A DNA stretch of 64,000 nt. Origin: Pseudorhodobacter antarcticus (lineage in GTDB: Bacteria > Pseudomonadota > Alphaproteobacteria > Rhodobacterales > Rhodobacteraceae). A model generated the notes under the pieces. The model did no database searches, was not told the DNA's origin, and saw only the letters and a program-made list of their open reading frames with translations. Made by a program: the position numbers and the translations under genes. The stretch is from NCBI GenBank assembly GCA_945862465.1, contig CAMAYO010000002.1, forward strand, positions 1 to 64,000, read 5' to 3'. Below are positions 15,990-24,239 of this stretch, piece after piece (the stretch's first letter is position 1; every line of letters starts with the position of its first letter).

Positions 15990-18900
15990 TTATTCCGCCG
16001 CCAGCCCCGGGTGCTGTTTCAGCTTTGGGGCAGGCGTTGCAAGGTCAGCCAGTTTTTGGCGCAGGTCAGCCTGATCGGCGCTGATCAGCGCAATGCGTTC
16101 GGCCAAGACCTCGGGCGCGGGCGCTTCGGGCTCTTCCTCTTTTTGGCCCAAAAGGCGGCCGAAGAGTTTGCCCAAAAGCCAGCTGAGATCGTCCATGATC
16201 AGATAGAAGGCCGGCACGACCACAAGGCTTAGAACGGTCGATACGATAATCCCCCCGATCACCGCTGTCGCCATAGGCGCACGAAAGGCCCCGCCCTCGC
16301 CCACGCCAAGGGCCGAGGGCAGCATCCCAGCCGACATGGCAATCGAGGTCATCACGATGGGGCGCGCACGTTTGTGCCCCGCCTCGACCACGGCAGCGGC
16401 GCGGGCAAAGCCGCGCGCGCGCATTTCAATCGCAAAGTCGATGAGCAAAATGGCATTCTTGGCAACGATCCCCATCAGCATCAAAAAGCCGATCAGCACC
16501 GGCATCGACAGGGCAGAGCCCGTCAGCAGCAAGGCCGCGGCCACCCCGCCAATCGCCAAGGGCAGCGATAGAAGGATGGTGAAGGGTTGCAAGACTGAGC
16601 CGAAGAGCAAGATGAGCACCGACAGCATCAGCATCAGACCCAAAAGCATCGAATTGACGAAAGAGCCCATCAATTCGGCCTGCACTTCGGCATCGCCCCC
16701 CGCTTGCAAGCGGGCTGTGCCGGGCAGGGTGACGGTGGCTGCGGCTTCCTTAAACGCATCGGTTGCCGTGCCAAGGGCCACGCCCACAGGCAGGTTGGCG
16801 CCAATCTCGGCCAGTTTTGACCGGTTCAGGCGTTTGATCGACGAAGGGCCTTCGCCAAGCCGCACATCGGCCACGGTCGACAGGGGGACCATAGCGCCTG
16901 TGTTGGTGCGCAGTTGCAGGGCTGCGATGCGGTTCACATTCTCGCGGCTGGTATCATTCAGGCGCACGCGGATCGGGATCAGGCGGTTGTCGACCGAGAC
17001 TTTGGCCAAGGCCGCATCATAATCGCCAATCGTGGCCACCCGCAGCGCCGCCGCAATTTCTTGAGCGGTGATGCCCAAACGCGCGGCCTCTGCAGGACGT
17101 GGGGTCACTTGCACCTCTGGCCGGGGCAGGGCCCCTTCGGCAGAGACGTTGGCAAGGTAGGGGTTGCCTTGGGTTGCGACCAGCAGCATCCGCACGGCGG
17201 CGTCAAGATCGGCCTGATTGTCGGCCAGCACCGAGAAGCTGATATCACGCGAGCCCCTGTCCCCCAGTTTCAGCGCGCGGATATCGGGGATTGTGGCGAG
17301 GCGGTTGAAAATCTCTGCCTCGATCTGGTTTTGTGGCACAGGACGGCCCGTGTTTTCGATTTCTGGCACAAGCAGACCCAACAGGGGAATGCTGCGGCCC
17401 AATTGGCTGAGTTTCAGCAACAAGCCATGGTCAAGCTTTTGCAAGGTCACCGTTACCGTGGCGCGGCGCACATCCAAATCGCCGGTCGGAGAGGCCCCGC
17501 CCAGAATGAAGACTTGGTCGATATAGGGGATGTCTTTGATCTTGTCGTAGATCACGCTGGTCACCTTGCCCGTCTCGGCCAAGGTGGTCCCCGGCGGCAG
17601 TTCGACGGACACCGTGATGCGGCTGGCATCTTCGGGCGGGATGAACGAACCCGGGACCTGCATGAGCAACCCGACCGACACGATCACAGCGACGATGGCT
17701 GCAACCAAGGTGATGTAATAGCGGCCAAAGGCCAGCTTGCCGATGTGCCAAGTGCCGGTGCTGGCGGTGACAAACCAGATATAGCCCTTCATCATCCAGC
17801 CGTCGCGATTGCCGTGTTCTGACCCCGCATCCGACGTGCGCATGAGATAGGCCGCCATCATGGGCGTGATTAATCGCGCCACCAGCAGGGAAAAGGCCAC
17901 GGCGACAGCCACTGTGATGCCGAATTGGCGGAAATACTGGCCGGGAATGCCGGGCATAAATGACACGGGCACGAAGACCGCGATGATGGTCGAGGTGGTG
18001 GCAATCACCGCCAGACCAATCTCATCGGCGGCATCAATGGCGGCTTTGAAGGGTGTTTTGCCCATGCGAATGTGGCGGGCGATGTTTTCAATCTCGACAA
18101 TCGCGTCATCCACCAAGATGCCTGTGGCAAGGGTGAGCGACAAAAAGCTGACAAGGTTCAGCGAGAAGCCCAGCATATCCATCACCCAAAAGGTGGGAAT
18201 GGCCGACAGCGGCAGGGCGATGGCCGAGATCAGTGTGGCGCGCCAGTTGCGCAAAAAGATCATCACCACGATCACCGCCAAAAGCGCGCCTTCCAGCAGG
18301 GTATGGATGGCGGCTTCGTAGTTGCCTTGGGTGTAAAACACCGTGTCGTCGATCATCTTGATGGTGGTTTCGGGGTGATCGGCGCGGATTTTATCCAACG
18401 TCTCGTTCACAACATTGGCGACCGAAACTTCAGAAGCGCCTTTGGCGCGAAAGACCGAGAAACTCACCACCGGATCGGCCCCGACCCGCGAGAAAGAGCG
18501 CAATTCTTCAGAGGTATCCACCACAGCGCCCAAGTCGGACAGCACAACATGGCGGCCTGACGGCAAGGCAATCTGGGTGTTGGAAAGTTTGGCCACACTG
18601 GTCGCATCGCCAATGGTGCGGATGGCCTGTTCGCCTGCGCCAAACTCTGACCGGCCGCCGCCTAGGTTGATGTTGGTGGCTTTGAGCTGTTGGCTGACCG
18701 ATTGGGCCGTGACACCAAAGCTGCCCAGTTTGACGGGATCGAGTTCGATCCTAATCTCGCGGTCGGCCCCACCAAAGCGGTCAACCTTGCCCACGCCCGG
18801 CTTGCCTTGCAGGCTGCGTTTGATGGTGTCATCAACAAAAAAGGACAGTTCTTCAAAGGTCATGCCGGGCGCATAGACCGCAAAAGTCATGATCGCCTGA

Positions 18901-19304
18901 CCTTCGACATCAATGCGCGACACATTGGGGGCTTCGACATCGGCGGGCAGGTCGGCTTTGATGCGGTCTATGACGTCTTTAACGTCGGCCACGGCCTTGT
19001 CGGTGGGCACTTCCATACGAAATTCGATGGCGGTGTTGGATTGGCCGCCGGAAACGTTCGAGGTGACGTTCTTAACGCCCGTGATGCCCGCCACGGCGTC
19101 TTCGATCACTTTGGTGACTTGGGTTTCCATCTCGGCTGGGGCAGCGCCGGGTTGGCTGGCTGAGACCAAGACCAAGGGGAAGTCGATGTTGGGAAAACGC
19201 GTGATGGGCAGCGCGTAGAAGCTTTGGTAGCCCAAGACCATCAGCAGCACAAAGGCCAGCAGGGGGGCTACGGGGTTGCGGATGGACCATGCGGAAAAGT
19301 TCAT
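15990..19304 (-). CDS. RND efflux transporter permease (AcrB/HAE1 family)
   Basis: This is a 1104-residue inner-membrane proton/drug antiporter that works with a membrane-fusion protein and an outer-membrane channel. It has the twelve-helix plan with two large periplasmic loops. SIRNPVAPLLAFVLLMVLG is helix 1. The proton-relay Asp pair is in TGILVDDAIVEIENIARHI (helix 4), and the partner Lys is in GIVAKNAILLIDFAIE (helix 10). The C-terminal cytoplasmic tail is longer than usual and charged (GQKEEEPEAPAPEVLAERIALISADQ). The membrane-fusion gene ends 10 bp upstream, and tetR precedes that. No outer-membrane factor is encoded here, so the pump probably borrows a TolC-type channel. The substrate is unknown. 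Confidence 0.94.
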   Translation of the reverse strand: MNFSAWSIRNPVAPLLAFVLLMVLGYQSFYALPITRFPNIDFPLVLVSASQPGAAPAEMETQVTKVIEDAVAGITGVKNVTSNVSGGQSNTAIEFRMEVPTDKAVADVKDVIDRIKADLPADVEAPNVSRIDVEGQAIMTFAVYAPGMTFEELSFFVDDTIKRSLQGKPGVGKVDRFGGADREIRIELDPVKLGSFGVTAQSVSQQLKATNINLGGGRSEFGAGEQAIRTIGDATSVAKLSNTQIALPSGRHVVLSDLGAVVDTSEELRSFSRVGADPVVSFSVFRAKGASEVSVANVVNETLDKIRADHPETTIKMIDDTVFYTQGNYEAAIHTLLEGALLAVIVVMIFLRNWRATLISAIALPLSAIPTFWVMDMLGFSLNLVSFLSLTLATGILVDDAIVEIENIARHIRMGKTPFKAAIDAADEIGLAVIATTSTIIAVFVPVSFMPGIPGQYFRQFGITVAVAVAFSLLVARLITPMMAAYLMRTSDAGSEHGNRDGWMMKGYIWFVTASTGTWHIGKLAFGRYYITLVAAIVAVIVSVGLLMQVPGSFIPPEDASRITVSVELPPGTTLAETGKVTSVIYDKIKDIPYIDQVFILGGASPTGDLDVRRATVTVTLQKLDHGLLLKLSQLGRSIPLLGLLVPEIENTGRPVPQNQIEAEIFNRLATIPDIRALKLGDRGSRDISFSVLADNQADLDAAVRMLLVATQGNPYLANVSAEGALPRPEVQVTPRPAEAARLGITAQEIAAALRVATIGDYDAALAKVSVDNRLIPIRVRLNDTSRENVNRIAALQLRTNTGAMVPLSTVADVRLGEGPSSIKRLNRSKLAEIGANLPVGVALGTATDAFKEAAATVTLPGTARLQAGGDAEVQAELMGSFVNSMLLGLMLMLSVLILLFGSVLQPFTILLSLPLAIGGVAAALLLTGSALSMPVLIGFLMLMGIVAKNAILLIDFAIEMRARGFARAAAVVEAGHKRARPIVMTSIAMSAGMLPSALGVGEGGAFRAPMATAVIGGIIVSTVLSLVVVPAFYLIMDDLSWLLGKLFGRLLGQKEEEPEAPAPEVLAERIALISADQADLRQKLADLATPAPKLKQHPGLAAE

Positions 19305-19314
19305 CGCGTTCCCC

Positions 19315-20403
19315 TTAATTCGTGGCGGCTGAAATTGGGTTGATCTTGTCGCCGTCGGTCACAAAGGCACCGGCTTTGGCGACGATTTGATCGCCTTCGG
19401 CCAGGCCTGACACCACCTCGACCCAACCGCCGTCGCGGATGCCGATGGTGATGACGGTGCGGTGCACCACGCCGTCTTTCACGGTCATCACGGTAATTTC
19501 CTTGCCTTCAGAGCCGACCGCCGTGACAGGCACCGCGATGGTGCTGCGCGAGGCGACAAGAATGTCAGCCTCGGCAAACATGCCCGCGCGGACTTGATCG
19601 GGCATGTCGAGCGTGATGCGCGCCCGACCCAAGCGGGTGGCAAGGTCGATGCTGGGTTCAACCAAGGTAAGTTTGCCAGTCAGGGGCGCTGTGCCTGCGG
19701 CGAGGGTGATGGTGGCGGTTTGGCCTTGTTGGATGCGGGGCAGGTCGGCCTCGGACACGTCAGCGCGCAGTTCAAGCGCGCCGTCACGGGTGATCACGAA
19801 CATCGGCCCAGCTTGGGCCGAGGCGATGGCCCCGATTTGAGCATTGCGCGCTGTTATCAGGCCAGACACGGGGCTTTTGACTTCGGTGCGCGCGATTTGC
19901 AGGGTGATCGTGTCAAGTTGGGCTTGAACCGATGTCACTTGCGCATCTGCGGCTGTCAGGGCGGCTTGGGCTTGATCATTGGCGGCGTTGGAGGCCGCGC
20001 CTTGCGACAGCAGGGCGGCTGTGCGCAAGGCCGTGCGTTTGGCTTCGGCCGCATTGGACTGCGCAGCGGCGAGGCTGGCAGTCAATTGGCTTTGTTGCAG
20101 GACAAGTGTGGCGGTGGACAGTTTGGCCAGAACTTGGCCTGCCGCGACCGTATCGCCCAGATCGGCAGACAGGGTTTCGATTGGTTGCCCTTCGACCAAG
20201 GGCACAACCGAGACTTGCTCCACCGGCGCAATCAATCCCGAGGCCAGAACGTGATCTTCCACCATGCGGGTCACAACTTTGGTCACCGTGATGGCGGGTA
20301 AAACCACCTCGGCAGCGGGGGTTTCCGTTTCGGCACGAACCGCTGAGAACGACAGACCTGACACGGCGGAGGCAAGAAGAAAGGCTTTTAAGATCAAACT
20401 CAT
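19315..20403 (-). CDS. Efflux RND periplasmic adaptor (membrane-fusion) subunit
   Basis: This 362-residue protein starts with a signal peptide (MSLILKAFLLASAVSGLSFSAVRA). It then shows the adaptor plan: a half-lipoyl segment (PLVEGQPIETLSADLGDTVAAGQVLAKL), an alanine-rich hairpin coiled coil of about 75 residues (QQSQLTASLAAAQSNAAEAKRTAL), the second half-lipoyl (VKSPVSGLITARNAQIGAIASA), a beta-barrel and a membrane-proximal domain ending EGDQIVAKAGAFVTDGDKINPI. It bridges the RND pump and the outer-membrane channel. I chose the ATG at 20403 because the signal peptide starts there; 25 more upstream codons are open and overlap the end of tetR. Confidence 0.92.
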   Translation of the reverse strand: MSLILKAFLLASAVSGLSFSAVRAETETPAAEVVLPAITVTKVVTRMVEDHVLASGLIAPVEQVSVVPLVEGQPIETLSADLGDTVAAGQVLAKLSTATLVLQQSQLTASLAAAQSNAAEAKRTALRTAALLSQGAASNAANDQAQAALTAADAQVTSVQAQLDTITLQIARTEVKSPVSGLITARNAQIGAIASAQAGPMFVITRDGALELRADVSEADLPRIQQGQTATITLAAGTAPLTGKLTLVEPSIDLATRLGRARITLDMPDQVRAGMFAEADILVASRSTIAVPVTAVGSEGKEITVMTVKDGVVHRTVITIGIRDGGWVEVVSGLAEGDQIVAKAGAFVTDGDKINPISAATN

Positions 20404-20474
20404 GGAGGGTCTTTCGGATGAAGCGGGTTTGGTCGGGAGAGAGGGGGCGGGGCGGGGGTTGTGCGGCGCGCGCA

Positions 20475-21086
20475 TCATGGCACCACCTTGTCTAAGGCCT
20501 GATCGATGTTGGCCAAGATCATGGCGCGCACCGCTTCATGGTCGATGGGCGAGGCGCAGGACAGGCAAGACGCAGCTTTGATCATGACAAGCAGGAAAGA
20601 GGCCGTCGTGGCATAGCGCTGCTGCGCTTGCGGCAGGCTGAGGCCCGTTTCAGCGGCAAAGACGGCAAGGAGGTTGCCTATAACCTCTGTCTCCATCCGT
20701 TGGGCGGCTTGAGCTATTTCGGCGGAATGGCGCGAGGCGGCCTCGATCTCGGTCCAAAGGGCCTGATCGTCGGCGCAATCTTGGCCCTGAACCCGCGTCC
20801 GGATCACGTGGCGCAGGGTGGCCATGGGCTGATCAGAGGTCAGGATCGCCGCGAAATCACGCTGGACCATATCGGCGTCATGTTCGATCAAAGCTTGGAT
20901 GATGGCGGCTTTAGAGGGGAAATAGCGGTAAAAATTGCCCACGCTCATCCCCGCTGCACGGGCCAAATCTTGCATCGATGCACCATCAAAGCCTTTGTCA
21001 ACAAAGGCTTGGCGCACAGATGCCAGAATGCCGGCTGAGCGGATGTCAGCATGGCTTAGACCCGAAGGGCGCAGGGAGACTTGCAT
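20475..21086 (-). CDS. TetR-family repressor of the RND operon
   Basis: This 203-residue protein has an N-terminal TetR helix-turn-helix (ILASVRQAFVDKGFDGASMQDLARAAGMSVGNFYRYFPSKAAIIQALIEHD, about residues 20-70) and a helical C-terminal ligand/dimer domain. It is the first gene of a three-gene unit with the adaptor and the pump. A perfect palindrome lies 20 bp before its start. By analogy with TetR/AcrR systems it likely represses itself and the pump until an inducing compound binds. The Shine-Dalgarno is poor, but no later ATG would leave the DNA-binding domain whole. Confidence 0.9.
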   Translation of the reverse strand: MQVSLRPSGLSHADIRSAGILASVRQAFVDKGFDGASMQDLARAAGMSVGNFYRYFPSKAAIIQALIEHDADMVQRDFAAILTSDQPMATLRHVIRTRVQGQDCADDQALWTEIEAASRHSAEIAQAAQRMETEVIGNLLAVFAAETGLSLPQAQQRYATTASFLLVMIKAASCLSCASPIDHEAVRAMILANIDQALDKVVP

Positions 21087-21106
21087 TCGGTGGGGAGTTC
21101 CGATGT

Positions 21107-21122
21107 GAATGAACGTTCATTC
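21107..21122. promoter_or_regulatory. Palindromic operator, probable TetR binding site
   Basis: GAATGAACGTTCATTC is a perfect 16-bp palindrome, 20 bp upstream of the tetR start. Its form is typical of TetR/AcrR-family operators (TGAACGTTCA core). It is most simply the autoregulatory operator of the efflux operon. Confidence 0.75.
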
Positions 21123-21300
21123 GCGGAGATAGACTTATTTTCACAGGCGTCAAGGGGGGATGCTGCGCGCCACTCGGGCCTTGGACCAATGCTTTGGGGG
21201 AGGGCGGTTGCAGGCTGTTTGAGGGGCGTGTATCACCTAAGCCAAGGGCCAAGCCGCCACCGGTGCGGTTCAGGGCAGAGTTTCGGGGATGGAGGCACAC

Positions 21301-22563
21301 GTGCGTCGAGTGGTTATCACAGGATTGGGCATGGTCACACCGCTGGCTTGCGGGGTTGAGGCCACTTGGGCGCGTTTGTTGGCGGGAAAATCGGGCGCGG
21401 GGGCGATTACGCGCTTTGACGCCTCTAACGTGATCACGAAATATGCCTGCGAGGTGCCGCGCGGTGATGGCAGCGATGGCACGTTCAATCCCGATGATTG
21501 GATGGAACCCAAGGACCAACGCAAGGTTGACGATTTCATCATCTACGGCATGACGGCGGCGGTGCAAGCCGTGCAGGATTCGGGCTGGGTGCCTGAGACT
21601 GAGGACGACCGCTGCCGCACGGGGGTTATGATTGGCTCTGGCATTGGGGGGCTGACCTCGATCGCGGAGACGGCGGTGCTGATCAAGGAAAAGGGGCCCA
21701 AGCGGGTGTCGCCTTTTTTCATTCCCGGATCGCTGATCAATTTGATTTCGGGGCAGGTGTCGATCCGCTTTGGGTTTAAGGGGCCGAACCATGCGGTGGT
21801 GACGGCCTGTTCGACAGGTGCGCACGCCATTGGCGATGCGGCGCGGTTGATCCAGTGGGGCGATGCGGATGTGATGGTGGCCGGCGGGGCAGAGGCGCCG
21901 ATCTCGGAAATTGGGATTGCGGGCTTTAACGCGTGCAAGGCGCTGTCGACCAAACGGGCGGATGATCCGACCAAAGCGTCACGCCCCTATGATTCAGACC
22001 GCGATGGGTTTGTGATGGGCGAAGGTGCCGGTGTGGTGGTGTTGGAAGAATACGACCACGCCGTGGCGCGCGGGGCCAAGATTTACGCCGAAGTGCTGGG
22101 CTATGGAATGTCGGGCGATGCTTATCACATTACCGCCCCTTCGGAAGATGGCGATGGCGGCTTTAGGTCGATGCAGATGGCGCTGAAGCGGGCGGGGTTG
22201 CAGCCTGCTGATGTCGATTACATCAACGCGCATGGCACCTCGACCATGGCGGATACGATTGAACTGGGCGCGGTAGAGCGGTTGTTGGGCGATGCGGCGG
22301 AAAAGGCTGTGATGTCTTCAACCAAATCCTCGATCGGGCATTTGCTGGGAGCTGCAGGGGCTGTGGAGGCGATTTTCTGCGTGCTGGCTATTCGCGATGG
22401 CATAGCGCCGCCGACGATCAATTTGGACAATCCGGCGGTGACGCCGCGGTTGAACTTGGCGGCGAATGCGCCAGTGAAGCGCACCATTGACGTGGCTTTG
22501 TCGAACTCTTTCGGGTTTGGCGGCACGAATGCCAGCTTGGTTTTGGGCAAGGTTAAAGGCTAA
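21301..22563 (+). CDS. fabF: 3-oxoacyl-ACP synthase II (KAS II)
   Basis: FabF condenses acyl-ACP with malonyl-ACP. The 420-residue thiolase-fold enzyme has the C170 nucleophile (VVTACSTGAHAIGDA), H311 (HGTSTMADT) and H347 (TKSSIGHLLGAAGAVEA), and the C-terminal NSFGFGGTNASLVLG. I chose the GTG at 21301 because GGAGG lies five bases before it and homologues begin MRRVVITGLG; an in-frame ATG at 21289 is possible. The stop overlaps the mltG start (TAATG), so the two are translationally coupled. It is separate from the fabD-fabG-acpP cluster 6 kb away. Confidence 0.95.
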   Translation: MRRVVITGLGMVTPLACGVEATWARLLAGKSGAGAITRFDASNVITKYACEVPRGDGSDGTFNPDDWMEPKDQRKVDDFIIYGMTAAVQAVQDSGWVPETEDDRCRTGVMIGSGIGGLTSIAETAVLIKEKGPKRVSPFFIPGSLINLISGQVSIRFGFKGPNHAVVTACSTGAHAIGDAARLIQWGDADVMVAGGAEAPISEIGIAGFNACKALSTKRADDPTKASRPYDSDRDGFVMGEGAGVVVLEEYDHAVARGAKIYAEVLGYGMSGDAYHITAPSEDGDGGFRSMQMALKRAGLQPADVDYINAHGTSTMADTIELGAVERLLGDAAEKAVMSSTKSSIGHLLGAAGAVEAIFCVLAIRDGIAPPTINLDNPAVTPRLNLAANAPVKRTIDVALSNSFGFGGTNASLVLGKVKG

Positions 22564-23726
22564 TGTGGCGGTCTATCGCCTCGAATGCGTTGACGCTGTT
22601 CATCGTTCTGTTTTTGCTGGTGGCGGGGCTTATTGCATGGGGGCAGCGCACCTATGTGGCGCCTGGGCCTTTGGCGCAGACGATTTGCTTTAAGGTGGGC
22701 AAGGGGGCGACGATGAGCGCCGTGAGTGCCGCTTTGCAGCAGCAAGGTGCTGTCAGCGACGCGCGGGTGATGCGGATCGGGGCGGAGTATTCAGGCAAGA
22801 GCGGATTGTTGAAATTCGGCTCGTATCTCGTGATGCCCGGCTCTTCCATTGAGGAGGTTGTGGCGCTGCTGACCACATCGGGGCAGTCGACCTGTGGGCA
22901 GGATGTGAACCTGCGCATTGGCGTGGCGGGGGCGGAAGTGGTGCTGCGGGCCTATGATGCCACAGTGGGCGGCTATGCCGAGGTGGCGAAGTTTGACCCT
23001 GCTGTTGGGCCTGTGCCCCAGGCCTATCTTGACGCGGCGGCGGATGCGGATTTGCGCTGGCGGGTGACTTTGGCTGAGGGCGTGACATCTTGGCAGGTGG
23101 TGGAATCGCTGAAACTGGCTGATTTTCTGACCGGTGATCTGAAAGCTGTCCCGCTGGAGGGCGCATTGGCCCCTGGATCTTATGAGGTGGGAAAAGGTTT
23201 TGAACGCAAAGCCTTGGTGGACGAAATGCAAGCAGATCAAGCGGCGATCTTGGCCGAGTTGTGGGCCAAACGGGCGGATGGCTTGCCTTATGCCTCGCCC
23301 GAAGAGGCCATGATCATGGCGTCGATCATCGAGAAAGAAACCGGGATCGCTTCGGAGCGGGGCAAGGTGGCTTCGGTGTTTTTAAACCGCTTGGCGGAAG
23401 GGATGAAGCTGCAGACGGATCCGACGGTGATTTACGGCGTCACGAAGGGGCAGGGCGTGTTGGGGCGCGGGTTGAAGGCGAGTGAGCTGAAGAAGGAGAC
23501 GCCTTGGAACACCTATGTGATTGCGGGGCTGCCCGTCACGCCTATCTGCAATCCGGGCCGAGAGGCGATTTCCGCGGCGCTGCAGCCAGAGGCTACGGAA
23601 TTTACATATTTTGTTGCCGATGGCACGGGGGGGCATGCCTTTGCCTCTACCTTGGCGGATCATAACAAGAATGTTGCCAAATACCGTGCGATTGAGGCGG
23701 CGGCCAAGGATGCGGCAGGCAACTGA
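22563..23726 (+). CDS. mltG: Endolytic murein transglycosylase MltG (YceG)
   Basis: MltG cuts nascent glycan strands in the periplasm and acts as a terminator of glycan elongation. The 387 residues start with one membrane anchor (NALTLFIVLFLLVAGLIAWG). The YceG domain follows, with the catalytic Glu in EEAMIMASIIEKETGIASERGKVASVFLNRL, and the sequences LQTDPTVIYG and PICNPGREAISAALQPEATEFTYFVADGTGGHAF are diagnostic. Coupled to fabF by a TAATG overlap, an arrangement seen in other Rhodobacterales. The GTA leader begins soon after its stop. Confidence 0.95.
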   Translation: MWRSIASNALTLFIVLFLLVAGLIAWGQRTYVAPGPLAQTICFKVGKGATMSAVSAALQQQGAVSDARVMRIGAEYSGKSGLLKFGSYLVMPGSSIEEVVALLTTSGQSTCGQDVNLRIGVAGAEVVLRAYDATVGGYAEVAKFDPAVGPVPQAYLDAAADADLRWRVTLAEGVTSWQVVESLKLADFLTGDLKAVPLEGALAPGSYEVGKGFERKALVDEMQADQAAILAELWAKRADGLPYASPEEAMIMASIIEKETGIASERGKVASVFLNRLAEGMKLQTDPTVIYGVTKGQGVLGRGLKASELKKETPWNTYVIAGLPVTPICNPGREAISAALQPEATEFTYFVADGTGGHAFASTLADHNKNVAKYRAIEAAAKDAAGN

Positions 23727-23790
23727 GGTGTGTGTTAAAATTTGGTAAAGGCAACGCGCGCTAACACGCTGATACCAAACGTTTTTTAAA

Positions 23791-23819
23791 TTGACTTTGC
23801 GTCCGCTTGGGTCTATAGA
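23791..23819 (+). promoter_or_regulatory. Near-consensus sigma70 promoter upstream of the GTA cluster
   Basis: TTGACT and TATAGA are separated by exactly 17 bp, preceded by an A/T-rich stretch (GTTTTTTAAA). It lies 97 bp before the g1 ATG and is the best promoter match seen upstream of the GTA genes. Start of transcription would be about 23826. Confidence 0.7.
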
Positions 23820-23844
23820 TCTGGGCATGCTGGAAGAGGTGGGT

Positions 23845-23876
23845 AAGCGGCACAGGGCAACCTGTGGCCGCTTTTT
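23845..23876 (+). terminator. Hairpin with T-tract in the GTA leader
   Basis: AAGCGG pairs with CCGCTT, and ACAGG pairs with CCTGT around a GCAA tetraloop, with a small internal bulge. Five Ts end the structure. It looks like an intrinsic terminator or attenuator placed between the promoter and g1, 40 bp before the g1 start. Confidence 0.65.
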
Positions 23877-23915
23877 CATTTCCCGGCCAACCGGAGGGGG
23901 CAGGGTTGAGCAGGC

Positions 23916-24239
23916 ATGACAATACACCACGTGGCCGAAGATGACGGCTCTGTCGATCTGGCAGAGGTGACCGAAAGCCTGTTGCGAGATGCGGCCGAGG
24001 AATTGGCGCGGGTGCTAAAGAAAATCCGCGCGGGAGAGATGGAAGAGGTCAAAGCCACGCCGGCTTTTACCCGTAACGTGAAAGACGCGTTCGAACTGGT
24101 TCAGTTGGAAAGGAGCCGTTTTGATAAACTCCGCAAACAGGTTGCCGGGACTGTCGGAACCCGAGAGCTGGACTTTGACGCCGCACGCCTTGAAATCGGG
24201 CGCAGGCTGGCTCGCCTCCGCGACGCAAGCGCAGGTTGA
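23916..24239 (+). CDS. GTA small terminase subunit (g1)
   Basis: In RcGTA, g1 works with the large terminase during headful packaging of host DNA. This 107-residue, highly charged helical protein has the g1 pattern: VTESLLRDAAEELARVLKKIRAGEMEEVKATPAFTRNVKDAFELVQLERSRFDKLRKQVAG. Its C-terminus overlaps the proposed start of g2 by 119 bp. It is the first gene of the GTA structural cluster. A small CCGG-CCAA-CCGG hairpin and a purine-rich tract lie before the ATG. The packaging role comes from the family, not from anything seen here. Confidence 0.88.
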   Translation: MTIHHVAEDDGSVDLAEVTESLLRDAAEELARVLKKIRAGEMEEVKATPAFTRNVKDAFELVQLERSRFDKLRKQVAGTVGTRELDFDAARLEIGRRLARLRDASAG

